From contig NZ_SNXW01000001.1 in NCBI RefSeq assembly GCF_004362855.1, positions 618,121-682,120 on the forward strand: a DNA stretch of 64,000 nt, given 5' to 3'. Position numbers and translations under genes: made by a program. Each line of letters opens with the position of its first letter. Position 1 is the first letter of the stretch. Shown piece after piece: positions 12,159 through 24,358 of this stretch. The stretch is from Aquabacterium commune. Lineage in GTDB: Bacteria > Pseudomonadota > Gammaproteobacteria > Burkholderiales > Burkholderiaceae_C. The notes below the pieces were generated by a model. The model was given only the letters and a program-made list of their open reading frames with translations. It searched no databases and was not told where the DNA came from.

Positions 12159-12230
12159 ACACCCGCACGGCCCCACCCTGTTCTGATCTGTCCTGTCGGC
12201 CCACGAAGCCGCCTGTGAGACCGCCTCCGC

Positions 12231-14288
12231 ATGTACACCACCGCCTTCCTCGACCTGCCCCCGCTGCTGACCGCAGGCGGCACCGTGCGCCTGCCCGGCT
12301 CCAAGAGCATCTCCAACCGGGTGCTGCTGCTGGCCGGCCTGAGCGAAGGCACCACCGTGGTCCACGACCTGCTGGCGTCCGACGACACCCGCGTGATGCT
12401 CGAAGCCCTGCGCGCCCTGGGTTGTGAACTCGACCAGCAAGGCGACACCGTCCACATCACCGGCCTGGGCGGCAAGCTCGCGGTGCTGCACGCCGAACTC
12501 TTCCTGGGCAATGCCGGCACGGCCATGCGCCCGCTGACCGCGGCCTTGGCGCTGCTGTCGGCCACGCAGGGCGGCGTCTTCACGCTCAGCGGCATCCCGC
12601 GCATGCACGAACGCCCCATCGGTGACCTGGTCGATGCCCTGCGCCCGCTGGGCTGCATCGTCGAGTGCACAGGCCAGGAAGGCTACCCGCCGCTGCGCCT
12701 GGCCGGTGGCCAACTCAAGCTGTCGGCGCCCATCCAGGTGCGTGGCGACGTCTCCAGCCAGTTCCTGACCGCCCTGCTGCTGTCGCTGCCGCTGGTCTCG
12801 CAAGACCAGGCCCTGACCATCGAGGTCGTGGGCGAGCTCATCTCCAAGCCCTACATCGAGATCACGCTGAATCTGCTGGCACGCTTCGGCATCCAGGTGC
12901 GGCGCGAGGGCTGGCAGCGCTTCATCATCCCGCAGGGCAGCCGTTACCAGTCACCGGGCCACATCCACATCGAGGCGGACGCGTCTTCGGCGTCTTACTT
13001 CATTGCCGCCGGTGCCATCGCCGGCATCGACGAGCCGGTGCGCATCGAGGGCGTGGGCAACGCGTCCATCCAGGGCGACATCCGCTTCATCGAAGCCGCT
13101 CAGGCCATGGGCGCCAAGGTCACGTCCGGGCCGAACTGGCTGGAAGTCCAACGCGGCGCTTGGCCTCTGAACGCCATCGACCTCGACTGCAACCACATCC
13201 CCGACGCGGCCATGACCCTGGCCGTGATGGCGCTGTACGCCGACGGCACGACCCGCCTGCGCAACATCGCGAGCTGGCGCGTCAAGGAAACCGACCGCAT
13301 CGCCGCCATGGCCAAGGAGCTGCGCAAACTCGGCGCCACCGTGGTCGAAGGTGAAGATTTCATCGAGGTGACGCCACCGGCCAGCCAAGGCGAGCAGACC
13401 GCCTGGCAACACGCCAGCATCCACACCTACGACGACCACCGCATGGCCATGTGCTTCTCGCTGGCCGCCTTCAACCCGCTGGCGCCCTCGGCGGTGAAAG
13501 CCAAACCGATCTCGGTCCGCATCGACGACCCGCGTTGCGTGGCCAAAACCTTCCCCGACTATTTCGAGGCGCTCTTCCAGGTCGCGCGGACCCACCCGGA
13601 CTGGATCCCCGTCATCACCGTGGACGGCCCCACCGCCTCGGGCAAGGGCACGCTGGCCAGCGCCCTGGCCACCCGCCTGGGCTACCAGTTCCTCGACTCG
13701 GGCTCGCTCTACCGCATCACCGGCCTGCTGGCGCTGGAGCAAGGCACCGACCTGGACGACGCCCACGCGCTGGAGCAGCTCGCCCGCCAGTTGGGCGAGG
13801 GCATCGCGCTGCGCTTCGACCGCGACCACATCTGGGTGGACGGCCGCGACGTCAGCGAAGCCGTGCGCCGCGAAGAAATCGGCCAGGCCGCCTCGCGGCT
13901 GTCGGCCTACCCCGGCGTGCGCCAGGCCCTGCTGGAGCTGCAAAAAGCCTTCCGCGGCCTGCCCGGCCTGGTCGCCGACGGCCGCGACATGGGCACGGTG
14001 GTGTTTCCCGACGCCGCCCTGAAGGTGTTTCTGACCGCCAGCGTCGCCCAACGCGCCGAGCGGCGGCATAAGCAATTGATTTCTAAAGGGTTTTCTGTTA
14101 CCCTTGACGAGATCTGCGCAGACTTGGAAGCGCGCGACCTGCGGGACACCTCCCGCGCGGTGGCGCCCCTGGCCCCTGCTGCAGACGCCCGAAAACTCGA
14201 CAACTCCGCACTGAGCATCGACGAATCCGTTGATGCCGTGCTGGGCTGGTGGGTTCAGGGCTGGCCCCACGTCATCGTTCGGCACTGA
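12231..14288 (+). CDS. aroA-cmk: Fused 3-phosphoshikimate 1-carboxyvinyltransferase / cytidylate kinase
   Basis: 685 residues in one unbroken frame. Residues 1 to about 445 are EPSP synthase: [10 protein letters not shown] near residue 23, NAGTAMRPL near 94, and DDHRMAM before the end, all of the glyphosate-sensitive class I type. Residues from about 458 are cytidylate kinase, with P-loop GPTASGKGT at 466-474, the DSGSLYR substrate motif and [12 protein letters not shown]. The first half makes EPSP in the shikimate pathway; the second phosphorylates CMP and dCMP. Separate aroA and cmk genes are usually adjacent in this position, so the fusion is consistent with stop-codon loss between neighbours. 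Similar fusions occur in some Burkholderiales. Confidence 0.93.
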   Translation: MYTTAFLDLPPLLTAGGTVRLPGSKSISNRVLLLAGLSEGTTVVHDLLASDDTRVMLEALRALGCELDQQGDTVHITGLGGKLAVLHAELFLGNAGTAMRPLTAALALLSATQGGVFTLSGIPRMHERPIGDLVDALRPLGCIVECTGQEGYPPLRLAGGQLKLSAPIQVRGDVSSQFLTALLLSLPLVSQDQALTIEVVGELISKPYIEITLNLLARFGIQVRREGWQRFIIPQGSRYQSPGHIHIEADASSASYFIAAGAIAGIDEPVRIEGVGNASIQGDIRFIEAAQAMGAKVTSGPNWLEVQRGAWPLNAIDLDCNHIPDAAMTLAVMALYADGTTRLRNIASWRVKETDRIAAMAKELRKLGATVVEGEDFIEVTPPASQGEQTAWQHASIHTYDDHRMAMCFSLAAFNPLAPSAVKAKPISVRIDDPRCVAKTFPDYFEALFQVARTHPDWIPVITVDGPTASGKGTLASALATRLGYQFLDSGSLYRITGLLALEQGTDLDDAHALEQLARQLGEGIALRFDRDHIWVDGRDVSEAVRREEIGQAASRLSAYPGVRQALLELQKAFRGLPGLVADGRDMGTVVFPDAALKVFLTASVAQRAERRHKQLISKGFSVTLDEICADLEARDLRDTSRAVAPLAPAADARKLDNSALSIDESVDAVLGWWVQGWPHVIVRH

Positions 14289-14507
14289 GCTGCGCTCCTG
14301 CCAACGCCGACCGCCAGGCCGAAGGTCACACACCGTGACAACAAGGCTGTGACGCCCCGTCCCTGCTGCCAGGCAAGGACGCGAGCGATCAGGGTGGTTC
14401 CTCCTTTTCGAGCCGCCCGGGTGTCATGTTCTTCAACCCAACCCGCTTTGGTCGTTCCTGTCGATTCCAGAGCGTTTCCGCTGGTTCACGCCAGCACAGG
14501 AAATTCC

Positions 14508-16193
14508 ATGTCTGAATCTTTTGCCGCCCTTTTTGAAGAGTCGTTGCAGCGCACCAACATGCGCACCGGCGAAGTCATCACCGCCGAGGTGGTCGCTGTC
14601 GAACACAACTTTGTGGTCGTCAACGCCGGCTTGAAGTCCGAGGCCTATGTGCCCCTGGACGAGTTCAAAAACGACCAGGGCGAGATCGAAGTCCAAGTGG
14701 GCGACTTCGTGTCCGTGGCGGTTGACGCCATCGAAAACGGCTACGGCGACACCATCCTGTCGCGCGACAAGGCCAAGCGCCTGGCATCGTGGCTGTCCCT
14801 GGAAACCGCGCTGGAGTCCGGCGACTTCGTGACCGGCACCGTCAACGGCAAGGTCAAGGGCGGTCTGACCGTTCTGGTCAACGGCATCCGCGCCTTCCTG
14901 CCCGGCTCGCTGCTCGACACGCGTCCTGTCAAAGACATGTCGCCGTTCGAAGGCAAGACCATGGAATTCAAGGTCATCAAGCTGGACCGCAAGCGCAACA
15001 ACGTGGTGCTGTCGCGCCGCGCTGTGGTCGAAGCTTCGATGGGCGAAGAGCGCGCCAAGCTGATGGAAACGCTGCGCGAAGGCGCCATCGTCGAAGGCGT
15101 GGTCAAGAACATCACCGAATACGGTGCGTTCGTGGACCTGGGCGGCATCGACGGCCTGCTGCACATCACCGACATGGCATGGCGCCGTGTCCGTCACCCG
15201 TCCGAAGTCGTGACGGTGGGCCAGGAACTGACCGCCAAGGTCCTGAAGTTCGACGCCGAGAAGAACCGCGTCTCGCTGGGCCTGAAGCAGATGGGCGACG
15301 ATCCGTGGGTTGGCGTGTCGCGCCGTTACCCCGCCGGCACCCGCCTGTTCGGCAAGGTCACCAACATCGCTGACTACGGTGCCTTCGTCGAGATCGAACC
15401 CGGCATCGAAGGCCTGGTGCACGTCTCCGAGATGGACTGGACCAACAAGAACGTGGCCCCCAACAAGATCGTCAACCTGGGCGACGAAGTGGAAGTCATG
15501 GTCCTGGAAATCGACGAAGACAAGCGTCGCATCTCCCTGGGCATGAAGCAGTGCAAGCCGAACCCTTGGGACGATTTCGCCCAGTCGTTCAACCGCGGCG
15601 ACAAGGTCAAGGGCCCCGTCAAGTCGATCACCGACTTCGGCGTGTTCGTGGGCCTGGCTGCCGGTATCGACGGCCTGGTGCACCTGTCCGACCTGTCTTG
15701 GAACGAGCCTGGCGAAGCCGCCGTGCGCAACTACAAGAAGGGCCAGGAAGTCGAAGCGATCGTGCTGGCCATCGACGTCGAGCGCGAGCGCATCTCCCTG
15801 GGCATCAAGCAGCTGGACTCCGACCCGTTCACCAACTTCACGACCCTCAACGACCGTGGCGCCACCGTCACCGGCATCGTCAAGACCGTGGATGCCAAGG
15901 GTGCTGAAATCACCCTGGGTGACGACATCATCGGCTACCTGCGCGCTTCGGAAATCTCCCGCGACCGCGTGGAAGACGCCCGCAACGTGCTGAAGGAAGG
16001 CGACGAAGTCACCGCCCTGATCATCAACGTGGACCGCAAGACCCGCGGCATCCAGCTGTCGATCAAGGCCAAGGACAACGTCGAGCAGCAAGAAGCCATG
16101 CAATCGCTGCGCGCCGACACCACCAAGGAAGGCTCCGGCACCACCAGCCTGGGCGCCCTGCTGAAGGCCAAGCTGGACCAGAACAACGGCTGA
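14508..16193 (+). CDS. rpsA: 30S ribosomal protein S1
   Basis: 561 residues, the usual length. It has six S1/OB RNA-binding repeats. The last four are clearest, with repeated motifs of the form [37 protein letters not shown] and [20 protein letters not shown]1 binds mRNA and helps initiation. I chose the ATG at 14508 ([13 protein letters not shown]), 53 codons inside a longer open frame, because AGGAAA precedes it by 6 bases and homologues start there. The 219-base leader after cmk contains a small hairpin (GTCAC 14325-14329, GTGAC 14335-14339) but no feature I can name. The cmk-rpsA-ihfB order is conserved in proteobacteria. Confidence 0.97.
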   Translation: MSESFAALFEESLQRTNMRTGEVITAEVVAVEHNFVVVNAGLKSEAYVPLDEFKNDQGEIEVQVGDFVSVAVDAIENGYGDTILSRDKAKRLASWLSLETALESGDFVTGTVNGKVKGGLTVLVNGIRAFLPGSLLDTRPVKDMSPFEGKTMEFKVIKLDRKRNNVVLSRRAVVEASMGEERAKLMETLREGAIVEGVVKNITEYGAFVDLGGIDGLLHITDMAWRRVRHPSEVVTVGQELTAKVLKFDAEKNRVSLGLKQMGDDPWVGVSRRYPAGTRLFGKVTNIADYGAFVEIEPGIEGLVHVSEMDWTNKNVAPNKIVNLGDEVEVMVLEIDEDKRRISLGMKQCKPNPWDDFAQSFNRGDKVKGPVKSITDFGVFVGLAAGIDGLVHLSDLSWNEPGEAAVRNYKKGQEVEAIVLAIDVERERISLGIKQLDSDPFTNFTTLNDRGATVTGIVKTVDAKGAEITLGDDIIGYLRASEISRDRVEDARNVLKEGDEVTALIINVDRKTRGIQLSIKAKDNVEQQEAMQSLRADTTKEGSGTTSLGALLKAKLDQNNG

Positions 16194-16366
16194 TCCAGCC
16201 TGCGTTTCTGACGCCTCACCCCATCGCGCCCAGGCTTCGGTCTGGCGTGATCGGGGATTGAGTTGAGCGGGGCTCAGGTCACCGACCCGATGCCGCCGCT
16301 CACCTCAGTCCCTCCCGGAGTCACTCTCCGGACACCCCAACCGGACGCCAGCTTCCGCCCGCACCC

Positions 16367-16702
16367 ATGACCCGATCCGACCTCGTCGCCCGGCTGGCCG
16401 AACGCTTCAGCCAGCTCACCCAGCGCGACGCCGAATTCGCCGTCAAGACCATCCTGGACGCCATGTCGGAAGCGCTGGCGCGGGGACACCGCATCGAAAT
16501 CCGTGGATTTGGCAGCTTTTCCATCAACCGCCGCCCGCCCCGCATGGGCCGCAACCCGCGCTCCGGCGAGCAAGTCCTGATCCCCGAGAAGCTGGTGCCG
16601 CACTTCAAACCTGGCAAAGCCCTGCGCGAAGGCGTGGACACGGTGGATACTGCGGGGGAGGCAGCGGCCACACCGACCGTCGCCGACACCCCATCGACTT
16701 GA
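16367..16702 (+). CDS. ihfB: Integration host factor subunit beta
   Basis: 111 residues: a full HU/IHF fold (residues 1-92) plus an acidic/Thr tail. Starts [17 protein letters not shown] and carries the beta-arm [22 protein letters not shown], with the intercalating Pro in the NPRSG turn. It pairs with IhfA (not in the window) to bend DNA sharply. It lies 173 bases after rpsA, its usual neighbour, and 18 bases before the lapA-like gene. IHF often assists sigma-54 promoters such as the one seen before glnK. Confidence 0.95.
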   Translation: MTRSDLVARLAERFSQLTQRDAEFAVKTILDAMSEALARGHRIEIRGFGSFSINRRPPRMGRNPRSGEQVLIPEKLVPHFKPGKALREGVDTVDTAGEAAATPTVADTPST

Positions 16703-16720
16703 ACACCCAGCTGAACACCC

Positions 16721-17095
16721 ATGCGAGCACTGACCTGGTTGTGGCGCGGCCTGCTGTTTTTCGTGTTGTTCGCCTTCGCACTGAACAACCAGCACCTTGT
16801 CGAACTGAAATGGATGTTCGGCTGGCACTGGCAGGGCCCGATTGTGTTCGTGGTGCTCGGCGTGTTCGCACTCGGTTGCGCCACGGGCGTGCTGTCGATG
16901 GTGCCCAGCTGGTGGCGCCACCGCCGTGACGCGCGCACCCGCCAACTGCTGATGCCCGAGCCAGTGCCAGGCACCGCCAAATCAAGCGGCAAAGCAGGGA
17001 CAGGCAATGCCAGCGACGCGGCCGGACCGCCCTCGCTGCCCAGCGAACTGCCCTTCCCGCCCGACATGCCTGCGCCGCGCAAGCCGGCGAAATGA
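16721..17095 (+). CDS. lapA: LapA-domain inner membrane protein
   Basis: 124 residues. Two hydrophobic segments (about residues 7-24 and 40-60) form the LapA/DUF1049 unit, with the typical N-N-Q-x-V-E-L between them (NNQHLVELKW). A cytoplasmic basic stretch (WWRHRRDARTRQ) and a disordered Pro/Lys tail follow. In E. coli LapA acts next to LapB in control of lipopolysaccharide assembly. Here it sits between ihfB and lapB with gaps of 18 and 27 bases, the conserved arrangement. Confidence 0.85.
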   Translation: MRALTWLWRGLLFFVLFAFALNNQHLVELKWMFGWHWQGPIVFVVLGVFALGCATGVLSMVPSWWRHRRDARTRQLLMPEPVPGTAKSSGKAGTGNASDAAGPPSLPSELPFPPDMPAPRKPAK

Positions 17096-17122
17096 GCTTG
17101 GCCCTGGTGGCCTGACACACCC

Positions 17123-18280
17123 ATGGACTTCAATTTCTACTGGCTGCTGCTGGCCCTGCCTGGCGCTTTCGTGCTGGGCTGGATGGCCTCGCGCATGGAC
17201 CTGCGCCAACTCAAACGCGAAGACCAGGCCTCGCCCCAAGCCTATTTCAAAGGCCTGAACCTGCTGCTCAACGAACAACAGGACAAAGCCATCGACGCCT
17301 TCATCGAGGCAGTGCAACACGACCCCGACACCTCGGACCTGCATTTCGCCCTGGGCAACCTGTTCCGCCGCCGTGGCGAGTACGAACGCGCCATCCGGGT
17401 GCACCAACACCTGCTGGCCCGCGCCGACCTCAAGCGCGACGAGCGCGAACGCGCCCAGCACGCCCTGGCCCAGGACTTCATGAAGGCCGGCCTGTTCGAC
17501 CGCGCCGAAGAGGCCTTCCAGGCGCTGGCCGGCACCGCCTTCAGCACCGATGCCCGCCTGGCGCTGCTCTCGCTGCACGAGCGTTCGCGCAACTGGCACC
17601 CGGCCATCGAGATGGCCCACCAGCTGGAAGCGGCCGGCACGGGTTCGTTCTCGCAGCGCACGGCCCACCACTGGTGCGAAATCGCCCACGAGGCCGATGC
17701 ACGCAGCCACCCGGAAGAAGCCGCCCAGGCCTTGGTGCGCGCCCGCGAAGCCGCACCGCAAGCCGCCCGCCCCCTGGTGATGATGGGCCAACGCTTCATG
17801 CGCATGGGCCAAAACGCCGAGGCCTTGCGCGCCTGGGAGGAACTGCTGGCCGTGCAACCGCAGGCCTTCGCACTCATCGCCATGGACTACGCGCGCTGCG
17901 CCCAAGCCTGCGGACAAACCGCCACGGCCCTGGGCAAGCTGGAGAGTCTGTATGCACAGGCCCCTTCGGTGGACGTGTTGCTGGCCCTCAACGCCCTGCA
18001 GCCCGATGGCGACCTGCGCCGCCAGGCCCTGATGACCCACATCTCCAGGCAGCCATCCTTGTCAGCGGCGCAAGGCCTGATCCGCGAGCGCCTGCTGACG
18101 CACAAGCCCTTGGAAGAGCCGGAAATCGAGCGCATGCAGCAGGCCCTGGCCACCGCGGCCCAACCGCTGCAACGCTACCGCTGTGCGGCCTGCGGTTTCG
18201 AGAGCCAGCACTACTTCTGGCAATGCCCTGGCTGCCAGGGCTGGGACACCTACCCCCCCCGGCGCCTGGAAGATCAGTGA
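17123..18280 (+). CDS. lapB: Lipopolysaccharide assembly protein B (TPR, zinc-ribbon)
   Basis: 385 residues. One N-terminal membrane helix (residues 4-22) is followed by a long TPR array; the first repeats are YFKGLNLLLNEQQDKAIDAF and LHFALGNLFRRRGEYERAI. It ends with a rubredoxin-type metal site of two CxxC knuckles (Cys354/357 and Cys368/371). LapB (YciM) helps FtsH degrade LpxC, setting the rate of lipid A synthesis. The gene overlaps the convergent copper chaperone gene by 7 bases at its 3' end. It opens no operon with the LPS genes at 42 kb but is functionally related to them. Confidence 0.92.
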   Translation: MDFNFYWLLLALPGAFVLGWMASRMDLRQLKREDQASPQAYFKGLNLLLNEQQDKAIDAFIEAVQHDPDTSDLHFALGNLFRRRGEYERAIRVHQHLLARADLKRDERERAQHALAQDFMKAGLFDRAEEAFQALAGTAFSTDARLALLSLHERSRNWHPAIEMAHQLEAAGTGSFSQRTAHHWCEIAHEADARSHPEEAAQALVRAREAAPQAARPLVMMGQRFMRMGQNAEALRAWEELLAVQPQAFALIAMDYARCAQACGQTATALGKLESLYAQAPSVDVLLALNALQPDGDLRRQALMTHISRQPSLSAAQGLIRERLLTHKPLEEPEIERMQQALATAAQPLQRYRCAACGFESQHYFWQCPGCQGWDTYPPRRLEDQ

Positions 18281-18915
18281 GCGTGTTGGTGCTTGTGGTC
18301 GTGGCTGCCGTCGTGACCATGGGGGTGGCCGCCCTCTGACGGCACAGCCTCTGCCGCAGGCCCCTTGGCCTTGACCGGCACCACCACCGTTTGCGAGAAG
18401 GCCGTGCCATCGGCCGCCTTCAGCTTCAGCACCACCTGGACCTTCTCGCCCGCCTTGAGCTGACGCTTCAGGCCCATCAGCATGAGGTGGCGCTGTCCTG
18501 CGCCCGGCTGCAGGGCCACCGCGGTGCCCGCTGGCAGCGACAAAGCAGCCGACTCTCGCATTTGCATCACGTCACCGTTCATCACCATTTCGTGCAGTTG
18601 GGCTTCGGCCGCCACGGGGCTGCTGAAGCCGAGCAACTGCAGGTCTTGGGATGCGGTCAGGCGCATGTAGCCCCCGGTCGCCGACTGCCCAGCCACCGTG
18701 GGGCGCAACCAGGCGTCCTGAACCTGAACCTGTGCTTGTGCGCGCCCCTGGGGCTGCGCCTGCGGTGACTGCCCCCGAGGGGCCTGCGCCCACACCGTGC
18801 CCACAGCCAGGCTTGCCAGGCACAAGCCCGCCAGCCAGGGTCGCACCCTCGGTGCGCTGGTGGCCCGGGCGCGGGCGTCATCGGGGGCGGATGCAAAAGT
18901 GGCCTTGGAAGACAT
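18274..18915 (-). CDS. Periplasmic copper chaperone PCu(A)C
   Basis: 213 residues. After a signal-like hydrophobic segment (WLAGLCLASLAVGTVWAQA) and a Gln-rich spacer comes a PCu(A)C/DUF461 domain with the copper ligands in order: LHEM, then MQM, then HLMLMG. These proteins deliver Cu(I) to the CuA site of cytochrome oxidase. The C-terminus adds a His-rich tail with eight His in the last 17 residues, which could store or capture extra metal. The start is taken at MSSKATF (18915); a longer frame reaches 19008 but the extra residues have no family match. It lies 99 bases downstream of comM on the same strand and overlaps the lapB end by 7 bases. Confidence 0.85.
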   Translation of the reverse strand: MSSKATFASAPDDARARATSAPRVRPWLAGLCLASLAVGTVWAQAPRGQSPQAQPQGRAQAQVQVQDAWLRPTVAGQSATGGYMRLTASQDLQLLGFSSPVAAEAQLHEMVMNGDVMQMRESAALSLPAGTAVALQPGAGQRHLMLMGLKRQLKAGEKVQVVLKLKAADGTAFSQTVVVPVKAKGPAAEAVPSEGGHPHGHDGSHDHKHQHAH

Positions 18916-19014
18916 GGATGTGGCTCCGATGACGGTGAGGGATGGGTGGGGTGCTGGTGGATGCCTGATGAGCGTTGGCTCAGGCCAGAACCTGCAGTAT
19001 GCCGACACGCCACC

Positions 19015-21194
<2,180 letters not shown>

Positions 21195-21290
21195 CACCCA
21201 CACGCCCGATCCCCTGAACCCTTCTGTGTGGCCGCACCCGCGTGGTGTGCGCGCCGTCCCCCTTCATTTCGACCCTTCGAGAGGCATTTC

Positions 21291-22832
21291 ATGAGAAAGC
21301 TCATTGCGTCCATCGCGCTGGGGCTCGCCGCCTTCGGCATCCTGGGCGTCTCGCACGCTCAGGACACCGCAGCGTCGGCCCCGGTGGCGGCATCGGCCAT
21401 GGCCGAGTCCGTTGCACCTGCAGCAGCACCCACCGCAGCACCTGCACCGGCCGCTGACGCCAGCGCCCCCGCAGAGGCCGCTGCGGCCGCCGCCCCCGTG
21501 CCCAACAAGGGCGACACCACGTGGATGATGGTGTCCACCCTGCTGGTGATCCTCATGACCGTGCCGGGCCTGGCCTTGTTCTACGGCGGCTTGGTGCGCA
21601 GCAAGAACATGCTGTCCGTGCTGATGCAGGTGATGGTCACGTTCTCGCTGATCGTCGTGCTGTGGTTCGTGTACGGCTACAGCCTGGCCTTCACCGAGGG
21701 CAATGCCTACATAGGCGGCCTGGACCGCCTGTTCATGAAGGGCATCTGGGACAACGTTGCCGGCACATTCGCCGTCACCGGCACCTTCAGCAAAGGTGTG
21801 CCGATGTACGAGATGGTGTTCGCCGCCTTCCAGGCCACCTTCGCCGGCATCACCTGCTGCCTGATCGTGGGCGCCTTCGCTGAGCGCATCAAGTTCTCGG
21901 CCGTGCTGATGTTCATGGTGCTGTGGTTCACCTTCAGCTACGCCCCGATCGCGCACATGGTCTGGTTCTGGATGGGCCCTGACGCCTACACCAGCAAGGA
22001 AGTGGTCGATGCCATGAACGGCAAGGCTGGCCTGATCTGGCAATGGGGCGCGCTGGACTTCGCCGGCGGCACCGTGGTGCACATCAACGCCGCTGTCGCT
22101 GGCATCGTGGGCGCCTACATGGTCGGCAAGCGCGTCGGCTACGGCAAGGAGTCGTTCACCCCGCACTCGCTGACGCTGACCATGGTCGGTGCCTCGCTGC
22201 TGTGGGTGGGCTGGTTCGGCTTCAACGCCGGCTCCGCCCTGGAAGCCAACGGTTTCGCCGCCCTGGCCTTCATCAACACCTTCATCGCCACCGCTGCCGC
22301 TGTGCTGGGCTGGTGCCTGGGTGAGGCGCTGCTCAAGGGCAAGGCCTCGATGCTGGGTGCCGCTTCCGGTGCTGTGGCTGGCCTGGTCGCCATCACCCCT
22401 GCCGCCGGCAACGTCGGCCTGGGTGGCGCCGTGATCATCGGCCTGCTGGCCGGCCTGATCTGCCTGTGGGGCGTGACCGGTCTGAAGAAGATGCTGGGTG
22501 CGGACGACTCGCTCGACGTGTTCGGTGTGCACGGCGTCGGCGGCATCTTCGGTGCCCTGGCCACCGGCATCTTCAACTCGCCCAACCTGGGCGGCCCCTC
22601 GGCCGTAGGCGACTGGGTGACCGCTTCGGTGATCCCCGCGGCCGACTACGTGATCTCCACCCAGCTCATCACCCAGGCCAAGGCTGTGGGCCTGACGGTG
22701 GTGTGGTCCGCGGTGGTGTCGGTGATCGCCTACAAGATCGTCGATGTGGTGATCGGTCTGCGCGTGCCGGAAGAGGAAGAACGCGAAGGCCTGGACATCA
22801 CTTCGCATGGCGAAACGGCCTACCACAAGTGA
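21291..22832 (+). CDS. amtB: Ammonium transporter
   Basis: 513 residues. A signal peptide (MRKLIASIALGL to SHA) is followed by an unusually long Ala/Pro linker (about residues 25-68), then the eleven-helix Amt domain. The two pore histidines are recognisable in IAHMVWFWMGP and FGVHGVGGIFGALATG. The cytoplasmic tail (VPEEEEREGLDITSHGE) is the usual GlnK-contact end. The start ATG at 21291 has GAGAGG 5 bases upstream. It is co-transcribed with glnK and followed by a strong terminator. Confidence 0.95.
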   Translation: MRKLIASIALGLAAFGILGVSHAQDTAASAPVAASAMAESVAPAAAPTAAPAPAADASAPAEAAAAAAPVPNKGDTTWMMVSTLLVILMTVPGLALFYGGLVRSKNMLSVLMQVMVTFSLIVVLWFVYGYSLAFTEGNAYIGGLDRLFMKGIWDNVAGTFAVTGTFSKGVPMYEMVFAAFQATFAGITCCLIVGAFAERIKFSAVLMFMVLWFTFSYAPIAHMVWFWMGPDAYTSKEVVDAMNGKAGLIWQWGALDFAGGTVVHINAAVAGIVGAYMVGKRVGYGKESFTPHSLTLTMVGASLLWVGWFGFNAGSALEANGFAALAFINTFIATAAAVLGWCLGEALLKGKASMLGAASGAVAGLVAITPAAGNVGLGGAVIIGLLAGLICLWGVTGLKKMLGADDSLDVFGVHGVGGIFGALATGIFNSPNLGGPSAVGDWVTASVIPAADYVISTQLITQAKAVGLTVVWSAVVSVIAYKIVDVVIGLRVPEEEEREGLDITSHGETAYHK

Positions 22833-22871
22833 TCAGCCCATGAGCTGAGCCGCTCTTCGGAGCGTCACACC

Positions 22872-22900
22872 AGGGTCGCCTTCGGGCGGCCCTTTTTTTT
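22872..22900 (+). terminator. Strong intrinsic terminator after amtB
   Basis: AGGGTCGCC (22872-22880), UUCG tetraloop, GGCGGCCCT (22885-22893), then a run of T to 22900. One G-U wobble in the stem. The C(UUCG)G loop is especially stable. Confidence 0.9.
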
Positions 22901-22930
22901 TGCCGAACAGGCACCATCTGCTCTTCTTCC

Positions 22931-22936
22931 TAGAAT
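22931..22936 (+). promoter_or_regulatory. Candidate -10 box for gshA
   Basis: TAGAAT just downstream of the amtB terminator would place the start site near 22943, about 30 bases before the gshA ATG. The -35 position (22908-22913) is a poor match, so this is tentative. Confidence 0.3.
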
Positions 22937-22971
22937 GAACGGGTGTTCCACGTCCGACACCTCCGCCCCCC

Positions 22972-24267
22972 ATGGTCCCCCACCTCATCACCGCACTGAC
23001 TGGCCCCATCAACGAGCTGGAGCAGCGCATGCTGGAGTCCATGCCCGCCATCGAACGCTGGTTCCGGCTGGAATGGATGGAGCACACGCCGCCCTTCTAC
23101 ACCTCGGTGGACCTGCGCAACGCCGGCTTCAAGCTGGCGCCGGTGGACACCAACCTCTTCCCCGGCGGCTTCAACAACCTGACCAACGAGATGCTGCCGC
23201 TGGCGGTGCAGGCGTCGATGGCGGCCATCGAGAAGATCTGCCCCGAGGCCAAGAACCTGCTGCTGATCCCCGAGAAGCACACGCGCAACACGTTTTACCT
23301 GGCCAACCTGGCGCGCCTGGTTCAGATCTTCACGCTCACGGGCCTGAATGTGCGCCTGGGCACACTGGACGAATCCATCAAGGAGCCCACCGACATCGAA
23401 CTGCCCGACGGCAGCAAGCTGACGCTGGAGCCGCTGCTGCGCACCCAGCGCCGCCTGGGGCTCAAGCACTTCGACCCCTGCACGATCCTGCTCAACAACG
23501 ACCTGTCGGCCGGCATCCCCAAGGTGCTGGAAGACCTGCACGAGCAGTACCTGCTGCCACCGCTGCACGCCGGTTGGGCGGTGCGCCGCAAGAGCAAGCA
23601 CTTCGAGCTCTACGAAGACGTCGCCAAGAAGTTCTCCAAGCTGCTGGGCATGGACCCCTGGCTGATCAACCCCATGCACGGCGAGTGCGACGAGGTGGAC
23701 TTCCAGGACGGCGCCGGGCTGGAATGCCTGCAGACCCAGGTGGACGCGCTGCTGGGCAAGGTGCGCCGCAAGTACAAGGAATACGGCATCAACGAGAAGC
23801 CCTTCGTCGTGGTCAAGGCCGACAACGGCACCCACGGCATGGGCATCATGACGGTGCGCGACGCCAAGGAGCTGGCCGACCTGAACCGCCGCACGCGCAA
23901 CAAGATGTCGGTGGTGAAGGACGGCCAGGAGGTCACGCAGGTGATCATTCAGGAGGGCGTGCCCACCTACGAGCGCATGAACGAGGCCGTGGCCGAGCCG
24001 GTGGTTTACATGATCGACCGCTACGTGGTGGGCGGCTTCTACCGCGTGCACGCCGAGCGCGGCATCGACGAGAACCTCAACGCACCAGGCTCCAGCTTCG
24101 TGCCCCTGGCCTTCGCCGAGCCCACCCAGCTGCCCCGCCCCGGCGTCAAGCCCGGCGCCAGTGCGCCCAACCGCTTCTACATGTACGGCGTGATCGCCCG
24201 CCTGGCGATGCTGGCCGCGAGCTACGAGCTGGCCGTGACCGACCCGAACGCCGAGGTTTACGCCTGA
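22972..24267 (+). CDS. gshA: Glutamate--cysteine ligase (T. ferrooxidans type)
   Basis: 431 residues. It makes gamma-glutamylcysteine, the first step to glutathione. The sequence belongs to the family first seen in Acidithiobacillus (TIGR02049), not the E. coli GshA fold: it has [13 protein letters not shown] near residue 66, [17 protein letters not shown] near 101, the ATP-grasp-like [14 protein letters not shown] near 285, and [20 protein letters not shown] near 351. gshB lies 3.3 kb downstream, separated by kup and a BenE-type carrier gene. It probably starts a transcription unit after the amtB terminator. Confidence 0.9.
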   Translation: MVPHLITALTGPINELEQRMLESMPAIERWFRLEWMEHTPPFYTSVDLRNAGFKLAPVDTNLFPGGFNNLTNEMLPLAVQASMAAIEKICPEAKNLLLIPEKHTRNTFYLANLARLVQIFTLTGLNVRLGTLDESIKEPTDIELPDGSKLTLEPLLRTQRRLGLKHFDPCTILLNNDLSAGIPKVLEDLHEQYLLPPLHAGWAVRRKSKHFELYEDVAKKFSKLLGMDPWLINPMHGECDEVDFQDGAGLECLQTQVDALLGKVRRKYKEYGINEKPFVVVKADNGTHGMGIMTVRDAKELADLNRRTRNKMSVVKDGQEVTQVIIQEGVPTYERMNEAVAEPVVYMIDRYVVGGFYRVHAERGIDENLNAPGSSFVPLAFAEPTQLPRPGVKPGASAPNRFYMYGVIARLAMLAASYELAVTDPNAEVYA

Positions 24268-24358
24268 GCCGTGGGGAAGCCTGGCTCCGGGTGAGAGCAC
24301 GACACGGCCGATTCGTCAAGGGACGCGTCGCCGGCAAGGGCAAGGCCCCCACAGTGGG

